In this document: in pieces, positions 47,082 to 55,576 of the stretch | Layout of the letters: every line of letters begins with the position of its first letter | How positions within the stretch are numbered: position 1 is the stretch's first letter | Virus record (IMG/VR): IMGVR_UViG_3300021599_001395 | Span: 86,388-150,387 of that record | DNA: 64,000 bases | Strand: one strand, 5' to 3' | Source: a virus | Notes under the pieces: model-generated | The model's database searches: none | The model's input: only the letters and a program-made list of their open reading frames with translations | What the model was told of the DNA's origin: nothing | Made by a program: the position numbers and the translations under genes

Positions 47082-50000
47082 TTCTAAAATAATTTAGTTT
47101 TTTATCTACAGGTTGTTTTGTAGAATTTATTTTTGTAAGTATATCTTTTTCATTGGTGTCGGTAATATCTGATTGTGTACCTGTTTTAAACTTAATTTTT
47201 AATGTGTCTTTTCTTTTTGGGTATTTTTTTAATTTAAATTTAATATCATCAGGTTTTTCTAAAAATTTATCTAACGACTTGGATAATTTTTCTTTTTCAA
47301 CATTAGGTCTGAAAACAAGTACATCAGTATATTGATTTAATATATTATTTTTATAATCACTTAATAAATTTGAAATCATTTTTATAACTTGTGCGTCTGT
47401 TATTGATTGTGGATTATTAAAATTAACTGTGTTAGAAATTTTATTAGTTAATCTTACATGGTTATCACTAATATAATCAACGCACGATGAATATTTGTCC
47501 AATAAAATATCATATGTAAATCCAGATAAATCAACCTTTGTGAATTTTTCATTTTCTATTTTTCCATCATGTATATAATAGATTAAATAGTTTAACCCAT
47601 CTAATGTTTTTATAATTTCATTTCTAGCCAATATTAGATCTTTTTCAATTGCCCCAAATTTTTCTGGAATTTCATCAAATATTTTTTTAATTTCTGAACT
47701 TAAATATGGTTTTAAAATTTGATCTGAATTTGGGACTTTAGCATCCGGTATTTTTGCGTCTAATAGGTCTTTTGTTAAACTTGGTATTTTATTTTCAATA
47801 ACATCAACAAATCTTTCTCTAACGTCTCTCAATATTATTGGTAATTCTTTACTTTTTTTGTATTCACCTACTAAATCTAAAACAACAGTTTGAGCACCAT
47901 TTGGTTGTGTATAAACATCATATTTTGTTATTGGTCTATATGTTTCAGAAAAGAATAAACTTGTAATATCTTCACCATATTTTAATAAAGATGTGTTATA
48001 AGCACTCTTATATTTTTCAAAATAATTCTCAACTTGTTTAAATAATCCGTTGACTAAATCATCGTAACTTATTTCTTCACCTTCAGGTTTACCTATAAAT
48101 TTACCATTAACAATATTATTTCCATTATTAACATCGTCTTGTCTTTCAGGTGTTTTTGGTGCGTTTTTTTGTATCTTTTCTAAAAAATCTTTTGTAAACT
48201 GTTCCGCATCAACACCAGCAATTTTTGTATTTGTTGGTATGGATCTCTCATCGTACATTTCGGTATTAGCATAAAAATTAGATGATAGTGCGTTCTGTAA
48301 TTTTTCAACTGGTTTTTCTAATCCATGTCCACCAATGAAACTTAATTGTAATGTGACAGACGCAATCATCGGTTGTACACCAATACCTTCAGGATTAAAA
48401 TCCCAAACAGCATCATCAAAATTTATACTTATATCTTTTATGGCAACTTTTGAATGATAAAAATCCCCAATTCTTATTATACAAATTGGTGGTGGTCCAA
48501 ATGTTGTGTTTCTGGCATTTAAATCGGCTTCATCTGATAATCCTTTTATTGGTAATGTGTCGCCAGGTCTAATACATTGATGTAAAAATGTTAATCTAGC
48601 ATTTAAACCTTCCGGTGTCATTGAATGAAATGCGGGATGAAAATATTTTAATTTTTCTTTTAAAGATGAAAATTGTATTGGTGAATCCTCCTCTAATTTT
48701 TTGAAATAAAAACACTCCGATAATGTTTTCATTATCAATCTTTTCATAACATCAATAGGTGGTTTCTTTATTTCTTTTTTAATTTCAATTTTACCATCTT
48801 CTTCTAATGATGTCTTTGGTAAAACAGGTGGATTTGGTGGTGGTGGAGGTGGTGTTGGTTGTACCTGTTGTTTAATATATCCTATCTTTACTTTTGATTG
48901 TCTACAATTAACCGCAACTGGTGCTACAACATCTAATTTTTCACCTGCAGATACATTTAGCGGATATAAAAAATCTTGTGTTGTACACGAAACACTAGAT
49001 CCATTTTCTTCTACATTACCATATTCACCATAGTTTGTTACTTTTATTTTAAATTTACCATCTATCTCGTATCCAATGTCTCTAAATGTAACAATATCAT
49101 TAACCCATTGTATTGGGGACTTAGTGTCTTTAATATTATTGGTGGTTGGATCTGTTGGAAATACATATTTTAATCTTGTTGTTCTAAACTTTTCCATATC
49201 AAACGAAGGATCATTTGCTATTTTTTCAAAAATGTCCTTTAAGATTGAATATGTTCTTCTAAAAGATAAATTAAGGTTATATTCATTATTTGTTAACGCG
49301 GATGTTGATGATCCTATTTCAATTGTAACTTCTTGTACCGTACCTCCAGATATGTCTACTTTTAATTGATCAATTGTTTTTCTATATGTACTATAATTCT
49401 CATCTAATTTACTAAAAATATCTGTTAATCTATTTAAAGATATTTGTATTAAACTACTTTTACTTGTACCTCTAACATCTGTCTTACCATATAATAATTT
49501 TATATCGTTTAACATGTTTTTATCAGGATTTGTTGTTGCACTATATGCGGTTAACAAAAGATTTAAATTTTTTTGTAAAGCATTTTTCTGTTTGTCATAA
49601 TCTCCAGTTTGTTGTGTGGGTGACGATCCTTTATAATAAGAATATGCAGTTTCATAACTTTCCGCAGTTATATAATTCTTAGTACTCATTTTTGGATAAT
49701 CGTTCTCAAATTTTAGATTAACATCTAAATTAATATTTTGTGGTTGAGTACCTCCACCGCTAGGTGATGTGTTTGGTTCATCTTGTTTAATATCTTCAGT
49801 TACTACTTTATATTTTTGTATTAATTCAGTTGATACACCCGCATTCAAATATCTTTGAATTAGTTTTATATCATCTTCATTTAATGTTGCGTACTTTTTA
49901 ACTAAATCATATAAGTCAACATCTTGACATCCAGCAAAAAAGGCATTTATATAATTGTCCGCCTCTTCATCTGACATATCCTTAAAGACTTCTCTAACCA

Positions 50001-51429
50001 ATAAGTTCATTATACTTGGATGGTCGACAATTACTTTAAATGAAATTGTACCTGATCTTGATGTATTTTGATAAGTATAGATTGGTTCAGGTCTACCTAA
50101 AAATAAGTTTTCTTCCCATCTTGCATTGTTTGTTTCATTTACTTTTAAATCATATGGTGGAAACCACATAACTCTACCACCGTTTGGTCCTCTTTCGCAA
50201 TATGGTAAATCTTGAACTGTAAATCCTTCTCTATTAGATGTTTTCCATGCCAAGTTCTCAATTGAAAACATATATTTTTTAGCATAAAATCCACCACCAT
50301 ACGGGTAATTTGGAAATATATTTGACGATCCTTCAAAACTTTTATTACCATCGGACATAGGTGCAATATTCAAATTATAAGGTGTTGTTAAAACACTACC
50401 TTCAAATTTTCTAATATTAGTCCCTCTTTTCATGGTATCTGACCTTGTCATGTATGGTCTATCTTTTGTCCACACTCTACAATACTCAACACCACTTTCT
50501 TCTCCTGTAAATTTATCTGTATATTTAACTGCAGAACCTCTAGATATTCTAATATCACCTTCACCAAAAACTCTACTTGTTTGGTCAATAACATTTGCCA
50601 CATGTGAACGGGCTTCACCACCATTTGTTGGTAATGTATTTAATAGTTCTTGTGTTACTCCTAAAATAGAATCTTCTCTAAAATCAAAACCACTCGATAG
50701 AGACTGATCGTAATTTGATTTTTGTAAATTAAAAAACTCGTTGTTCGCACCTATTTTATTTTTTGAATTTTTACTTATCCAAGTTAATTTATTTGAAATC
50801 TGTCCTCCCTCACCGATATTTTTTGTTCTTTGAAATAGAGTTGCTTGTATCTCATCAAACATTAAAGTTAAATAAAAATTACTTTTAACAGGTCTATCAT
50901 TAAAATCACTCATCGCGTATTTTACATCATTTCCTCTGTCATCACCGATATATGCGATACCTGCCGGTGCTTCAACACCTAAAACATTTTTAACACCTTG
51001 TGCAACATTATCAACAAAATTAAATAATTTAGATGAATTTTGTGATCTTGCTGTTGTGGTATAATTTGGTGCATATTTTGAAAAAGATAAGTTGTCAAAT
51101 AATCTTTGTTTCTGACCCTGACCCATATACTCAATAAAAAGATCAGAAGGTTTCCTGTCTCTTTGTGGTCTTCTTTGAATACCGATTAAAGAACCTAAAG
51201 CACCTGTGACATCCTGAAGTATCGCACCTAATTCAGTTCTTGTATCAGGTCTAACATTTACAGGATTCGCCGGATTACTTAAATAATCACCAGGTATTTC
51301 TGTAAATGGGAATTCCACACCGGCAACAGATTGTAAAAAATCAATGGCTTTACCGGGTAATGTTTTTGCAACAGTAATTTGATAGTTTGGATCAACTAAC
51401 GGTTCTCTACCTGTTATTAGATTTATTGC
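47074..51429 (-). pseudogene. Large structural protein, main part after an in-frame stop (open frame about 1451 residues)
   Basis: After the TAA at 51430-51432 the same frame stays open: AINLITGREPLVDPNYQITV then AGVEFPFTEIPGDYLSN. The first in-frame ATG is only at 51318 (1414 aa). Features include a Pro-rich segment (PTPPPPPPNPPVLPKTSLEE, about 880), the block HPAFHSMTPEGLNARLTFLH plus IRPGDTLPI and ICIIRIGDFYHSKVAIKDIS, and helix-rich C-terminal sequence. I take these blocks as typical of a tail or baseplate structural family of T4-like phages, exact role unknown. Together with the N-terminal ORF it would be 1590 aa if intact. Confidence 0.65.
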
Positions 51430-51846
51430 TTACACGGGACCCTTTTGATCTTTATCCCTAATATATGATGCCGCAAATTTAAATAATTCAGATTCATTAT
51501 CGTAATTTGATGTGGTCATTATACCAACTAAATTATAGTTACCACTTCTAAAATATGGTGTTCCATTATAATATAATAATAAATTTGCTCTTCTTGGAAT
51601 TGTATCTATCCTATCTTTAACAAAATATTGTAACGGTTTAAATGTGTTAGAATTTTGATGTTGTTGTAAATCATTTGCTCTATTTGTATCTACCGCACCC
51701 GGATCTACATTTGAAAAATCACTTAGATTTTGTACTGTATAGTTACTTGCATTAAATGTCTGTGGACCATTTGGTTGTTGTAGTGTTCTAACAATTAACG
51801 CATCCCTAAATGTTCTTGTTGTATTAAAATCTAAATATGTTGGCAT
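51430..51846 (-). pseudogene. Large structural protein, N-terminal fragment before the in-frame stop, 138 aa
   Basis: The frame starts MPTYLDFNTTRTFRDALIVR and includes FVKDRIDTIPRRANLLLYYN, ending YIRDKDQKGPV. It is in the same reading frame as the long downstream part, separated only by TAA. The TATTTATAA motif precedes the ATG. The stop could be a nonsense change or, as I favour, the scar of an internal deletion that joined TA of one codon to A of another. Readthrough cannot be excluded. Confidence 0.65.
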
Positions 51847-51858
51847 CTATAATTTATA

Positions 51859-51867
51859 TTATAAATA
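51859..51867 (-). promoter_or_regulatory. TATTTATAA motif upstream of the large structural gene
   Basis: The motif ends 12 nt before the ATG, after the tape-measure gene. Confidence 0.38.
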
Positions 51868-51883
51868 GGTTTTAATTAAAAAA

Positions 51884-53800
51884 TTATTCATCTACCACTA
51901 GATAACTATTTTTTGTTGGTGATACAACTGTAGGTTCAATTTTTATTCTTTTTATTATATTACCAAATTTATCGTAATCAAATACTATATTATTATTTGT
52001 TTGTGGTGCATTATTTGATGTTGTTGCGGTTGTTTTTGTGTTTGATGCTTCTTTGTTTTCTTTGTTCATATTTTGAGCCTTAAGTCCATCCCTAATTATC
52101 TTTTGACCTTCTTTTAACTGATTATCTACACTATTACCCATTTTATCAACAAAGTCTGTAACCAATTTACCTCCTGCAACCGATTCGGTTTTAGTTGATT
52201 GTGCTAATTTAGCTTGTGCTGTTGGTCCAAATCCTAATGTTTCCGCAAGTTGAGTTCCTTTTTTACCCGCCTGATTCATACCCAATAACGCAATGTAATT
52301 GACATCTCTTTTTATGTTTTCAATATTTGAAGCCTGTCCCCTCGCAATGTCTTCTGTTGTTTTTTCTTTTAATTGGTCTTGGTATTGTAATAATTCTTTT
52401 GCTTGTTGGTCTGTTAACTCATCTAATGCAACTTCTTGTTTACCAAAATATTTTTGTAAATCTGGTGATTTTCCTAAATCGATGGTCATCTTACCATCTT
52501 TCATTCTCGCTATGTTTGTTAAAAATTCCGTTTGGTCAGGATCTAAAGTTAAACCTCTAGCCAATAAATCAGAAGCCGCCGATGATTTTTCAGCCGCTGC
52601 CAAAGCACCTTGTGCGAGTTCTTTGTATGAAATACCCATTTGAGCGGCCATTTCTTTTGCTCTACGTAAATTAACACCAGTTATTTCAAATCTACCTTGT
52701 TCAGAATTATATGTTGCCAAACCTTTTGCAGCACCAATTAATGCGTCCTGTAGTCCCTCAACATTGTTTGTTGACATGTACATTAATTTAAGTGGATCAT
52801 TAAAATCACCTATTGCACCACCTAATACTTGTAAATTAGCGGATAATTCTAACGCACCTTCAGGATTCATAACTTTATCCGCTATTTGGAAAACTTCATT
52901 CATACTCATTCTAAATTCAGTTGCCTTTCTTGCCATAGTTGCCAATCCATCAATACCGTTTTTAAAACCATACGAATTTATTTTGTCCATATTTTGTGCT
53001 AAGTCACCAATTACTTTTTTAGATTGTAAACCGAGTTCCATAGAACGTTTACCCGCTCTTTCTATTGCTGAATTTGCTTCTTGTGCACCTATACCTATTT
53101 TTTCAAAATCATCATATAAGCTAACCATGTCTTGCATTGAACCTAAATATGCCTTACCAACCTCTCCCGCCTTTTCTAATGTTTGTTGATTGACCAATGC
53201 AAATCTACCACTTTCATTTACAATTGAAATTGCAGCATCTGCCACCTCCGCAAAACTAATACCAAGTTGAACTAATCTTGGGTTGGCGTCTGTTATTGTT
53301 TCTCTAAAATCTCTAGAAAGATCACCTGTTAAAAGTGCTTTGGAGTTAACTTCTTCTAATAATTTTGTCTGTCGTGCATAATAACTTTCCATTCCCTTGG
53401 CCACCATTTCGACAAGTGTTTTACCCATACCTTGTAAAGTAAAAGTTCCTGTCTTAATTTTTTCCATTAGATCATCTATACCCACCAATTGATCTTGTAA
53501 ATTAGGTAAATAAGTATTTGATTGTGATTCTTGAGTTTTTAATAAACCCATAACAGCGTTCAAAGATGCTGTACCAACATCCTTAATTGCACTACCGGTA
53601 CTAACAGTACCTGTACCACTTGTGCTAGATGAACTTGATCCAGAGTTAGATTGTTTTTGTACCTTATTCCATTCATCCATTAATCTTCTTTTTTCATCGG
53701 AAGTTAATGGATTACCACCATTTTGTCTTAAAGCTTCATTAAATACGTCAGTATAATCATTTGAAAATCTTGCTAACGCTGAATAATTTAAATTTGGCAT
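51884..53800 (-). CDS. Tail tape measure protein candidate, 638 aa
   Basis: The protein is almost wholly helical, with Gly/Ser-rich linker near 55-70, repeated TMP-like segments (MDKINSYGFKNGIDGLATMA, FRMSMNEVFQIADKVMNPEG, AAQMGISYKELAQGALAAAE) and a coiled-coil C-terminal part. At the usual ~1.5 Å per residue it would set a tail of roughly 95 nm, close to T4 (gp29, 590 aa). It follows the tail tube and chaperone genes, the canonical position for a tape measure. The C-terminus (NNIVFDYDKFGNIIKRIKIE) is beta-like and may dock to the hub. Confidence 0.75.
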   Translation of the reverse strand: MPNLNYSALARFSNDYTDVFNEALRQNGGNPLTSDEKRRLMDEWNKVQKQSNSGSSSSSTSGTGTVSTGSAIKDVGTASLNAVMGLLKTQESQSNTYLPNLQDQLVGIDDLMEKIKTGTFTLQGMGKTLVEMVAKGMESYYARQTKLLEEVNSKALLTGDLSRDFRETITDANPRLVQLGISFAEVADAAISIVNESGRFALVNQQTLEKAGEVGKAYLGSMQDMVSLYDDFEKIGIGAQEANSAIERAGKRSMELGLQSKKVIGDLAQNMDKINSYGFKNGIDGLATMARKATEFRMSMNEVFQIADKVMNPEGALELSANLQVLGGAIGDFNDPLKLMYMSTNNVEGLQDALIGAAKGLATYNSEQGRFEITGVNLRRAKEMAAQMGISYKELAQGALAAAEKSSAASDLLARGLTLDPDQTEFLTNIARMKDGKMTIDLGKSPDLQKYFGKQEVALDELTDQQAKELLQYQDQLKEKTTEDIARGQASNIENIKRDVNYIALLGMNQAGKKGTQLAETLGFGPTAQAKLAQSTKTESVAGGKLVTDFVDKMGNSVDNQLKEGQKIIRDGLKAQNMNKENKEASNTKTTATTSNNAPQTNNNIVFDYDKFGNIIKRIKIEPTVVSPTKNSYLVVDE

Positions 53801-53804
53801 TATT

Positions 53805-53972
53805 TTAACCTTTTTCTAATTCTATTATATAATTTATGAAATATCTTCTTATATAAATAGGCATGGACAAAATATCCGAATAGGTAAAACCTTTTTTAAC
53901 CAAAAATAATATCTCTGAAAGTTGATCCTTTCTATATTCCGTAGAAAGGGCGAAAAAAGTCCACCCCGAAAC
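53805..53972 (-). CDS. Tail assembly chaperone second ORF, probably expressed by +1 (or -2) frameshift
   Basis: No ATG is available: the open frame begins after a TAG and encodes 55 residues, including TEYRKDQLSEILFLVKKG and FTYSDILSMPIYIRRYFI, a convincing helical protein. It overlaps the C-terminus of the chaperone gene and is in the +1 frame relative to it. Shifting at the T6 run of GACTTTTTTCGC would join VIGFGVDFF to ALSTEYRKDQ. The position between chaperone and tape measure is that of the lambda G/GT-type programmed frameshift. An accidental frameshift mutation is the alternative. Confidence 0.55.
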   Translation of the reverse strand, partial: VSGWTFFALSTEYRKDQLSEILFLVKKGFTYSDILSMPIYIRRYFINYIIELEKG

Positions 53973-54681
53973 CTATAACAAATAGGACTTCTTCTCCTGA
54001 TGGGGCGATTGTTTTTTGTGTTAAATCTAAACCTGGTTTGTTATCGTTTATAAATTTTCTAAAGTCCTGAGCATCTTTAATTGGTAATCTATCAATAAAA
54101 TTTTTAATATTCATCATATCTTTATTACCTGCAACAGATTTAATCATAAATTCAAGCCTTTTTGTCATAATCGGTGGTACACCTAAACCATTCCAACTTT
54201 TTTGAATTTCGTCTATTTCACTTTCTTGTTTTTTTGTTAAAAATTTAAAAGTAACATCTACCTTAGATTTTTCCATAAAATATTTGTATTCACCATTTGA
54301 ATCTGGTGTTAAAGTGAAATCTTTCATTTTTAATGTACCTAAGTCAACGGTTACATTAAAATCTTTATTTGTTTTCGGATCAGTTAATGTTACTTTATAT
54401 TCTGAACCAAAAGCAGTGTTTCTAAGAAAAATTAAAATCGCTTGAATATCTTCATCAATTAATTCGTCAATAGTTATGTCTCTGTCTAAAACTTTTCTTT
54501 TTAATAATTCATTAACAACACCATTCGTATTAACAATATTAGGTGCGGCTAATATATTTTCATCTGTTGCTGTTAGATATGCGACTCTTACTGATTTTTT
54601 ATTGTTTGGGTAGTGTATTCCTCTTGATGGTAATTCTACCACATCGTATGCGATTGTTGGGTCTATTCTTAATTCTTCCAT
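53932..54681 (-). CDS. Tail assembly chaperone / baseplate hub (gp26-like) protein, 249 aa
   Basis: The product begins MEELRIDPTIAYDVVELPSR and shows LKRKVLDRDITIDELIDEDI and AILIFLRNTAFGSEYKVTLT, a pattern of T4-like gp26-related proteins, and a C-terminal LFVIGFGVDFFRPFYGI. It lies between the tail tube and tape-measure genes, where contractile and siphophage tails encode assembly chaperones. The C-terminus is overlapped by the shifted ORF described separately, so a longer fusion product is likely. No metal or catalytic site is seen. Confidence 0.7.
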   Translation of the reverse strand: MEELRIDPTIAYDVVELPSRGIHYPNNKKSVRVAYLTATDENILAAPNIVNTNGVVNELLKRKVLDRDITIDELIDEDIQAILIFLRNTAFGSEYKVTLTDPKTNKDFNVTVDLGTLKMKDFTLTPDSNGEYKYFMEKSKVDVTFKFLTKKQESEIDEIQKSWNGLGVPPIMTKRLEFMIKSVAGNKDMMNIKNFIDRLPIKDAQDFRKFINDNKPGLDLTQKTIAPSGEEVLFVIGFGVDFFRPFYGI

Positions 54682-54693
54682 AATAAGTTAATT

Positions 54694-54702
54694 TAATAAA
54701 TA
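54694..54702 (-). promoter_or_regulatory. TATTTATTA motif upstream of the chaperone gene
   Basis: The motif lies between the tail-tube terminator and the chaperone ATG, 12 nt before the latter. Confidence 0.4.
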
Positions 54703-54732
54703 ACTATGTTAAAGTAAAGTTTTTAAAATAAA

Positions 54733-54762
54733 AAAACCAATAGAAAAATATCTATTGGTTTT
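54733..54762 (-). terminator. Terminator after the tail tube gene
   Basis: A perfect 12-bp stem (AAAACCAATAGA) with a 6-nt loop is followed by seven T on the minus strand. Monocistronic, strongly terminated expression suits a high-copy tube subunit. Confidence 0.85.
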
Positions 54763-54783
54763 AAAAATAAAAAATTTATAGTA

Positions 54784-55272
54784 TTAATAAACAAGAATAC
54801 AACGATCTGGTCTTAATCCACAATCAATTGATGCAATTTCATCTTGTTTGTAATCAAGTGAACCAAAATTTAAACTTGTTATAAATGTACCTTGAAGAAT
54901 CCATTTTTCAACAACAACACCTGTTGGGTCCAACATTTCTAATTCAATATCTTTTTTATAACCAGCAGCATAACCCATACGACCTGTAACTGATTCTGCA
55001 TGTAAACGGAACCACTCCATTAACGCCTGTGCGGCAGAAGGACCAATTGGGTCTTTAAATGTTACTTTCATCTCATCCCATGTAAATCTACCAGCAACAT
55101 ATGTTGAGGTATTTAAAAAAGGAATCTCAGTTGCATTTATTTTTGCTGATGGTCTCTGTGTTGATATTACATACCATTCGTTAATTCCCAAAGACGAAGG
55201 GAAACGAAGGATAAACCTGTTCTGTCTTTTCGGTTCGTAAGGAACCGGCATTTTCATTAGTAAATCTGCCAT
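54784..55272 (-). CDS. Tail tube protein, T4 gp19-like
   Basis: The 162-aa protein has the gp19 pattern: PYEPKRQNRFILRFPSSLGI, a NATEIPFLNTSTYVAGRFTW strand region, VTFKDPIGPSAAQALMEWFR helix, and a C-terminal beta block ending GSLDYKQDEIASIDCGLRPD. Its length equals T4 gp19 (163 aa). It forms the inner tube inside the sheath. It is placed between the sheath gene and the chaperone/tape-measure pair and is bounded by terminators. The last 26 residues match the orphan ORF at 2822-2905. Confidence 0.85.
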   Translation of the reverse strand: MADLLMKMPVPYEPKRQNRFILRFPSSLGINEWYVISTQRPSAKINATEIPFLNTSTYVAGRFTWDEMKVTFKDPIGPSAAQALMEWFRLHAESVTGRMGYAAGYKKDIELEMLDPTGVVVEKWILQGTFITSLNFGSLDYKQDEIASIDCGLRPDRCILVY

Positions 55273-55300
55273 TGTAGATTATTTTGTTTTTTTTATCTTT

Positions 55301-55310
55301 ATTATAAATA
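55301..55310 (-). promoter_or_regulatory. TATTTATAAT motif upstream of the tail tube gene
   Basis: The motif ends about 28 nt before the ATG, leaving space for a normal leader. Confidence 0.4.
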
Positions 55311-55378
55311 TGTCGTAAATCAAAAAATATTTTTAGATATTATTGATTTTATCAAATATTTTTCGTAGTTTTTTACTA

Positions 55379-55469
55379 CTAGTATATCTGGTCCCAGTAT
55401 AAATATTACAATAAATAAAATAAGTTTATAAATAATATAAAACTAGAATACTGGATCTAGTATACTGGG
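55379..55469. repeat. Three CTAGnATA(T)CTGG repeats with an inverted partner in the sheath-tube gap
   Basis: Direct copies lie at 55379-55391, 55443-55454 and 55457-55468, and CCCAGTATA at 55393-55401 is the exact reverse complement of 55461-55469. The 304-nt gap between the tube and sheath genes contains no ORF of note; these repeats, one motif and two hairpins are what it holds. They could be protein-binding sites controlling the tube promoter. Confidence 0.45.
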
Positions 55470-55502
55470 TGAAATATAAAAATATAATCTTTATAAAATA
55501 AA

Positions 55503-55518
55503 TGTTTCTCGTGAAACA
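55503..55518. promoter_or_regulatory. parS-like palindrome or hairpin (TGTTTCTCGTGAAACA)
   Basis: The 16-mer differs by one base from the bacterial parS consensus TGTTTCACGTGAAACA bound by chromosomal ParB. It also sits in a 9-bp stem (AAATGTTTC/GAAACATTT) with a T-run on the plus side, so it could be a second hairpin terminator instead. A single site is not proof of ParB binding. Confidence 0.35.
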
Positions 55519-55532
55519 TTTTTTAGAATAAA

Positions 55533-55557
55533 AAAGGTGGTCAACTAGACCACCTTT
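55533..55557 (-). terminator. Terminator after the tail sheath gene
   Basis: A perfect 10-bp stem (AAAGGTGGTC/GACCACCTTT) with loop AACTA; on the minus strand it ends in a T-run. It lies 20 nt past the sheath stop. Confidence 0.88.
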
Positions 55558-55576
55558 ATTTTTATCTCCTTTTAGA

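Noticed and set aside
51430-51432. Reassigned TAA codon (alternative genetic code)
   Set aside because: Many other genes in the window end cleanly in TAA with overlapping or adjacent starts, and no other long ORF is interrupted by TAA in frame.
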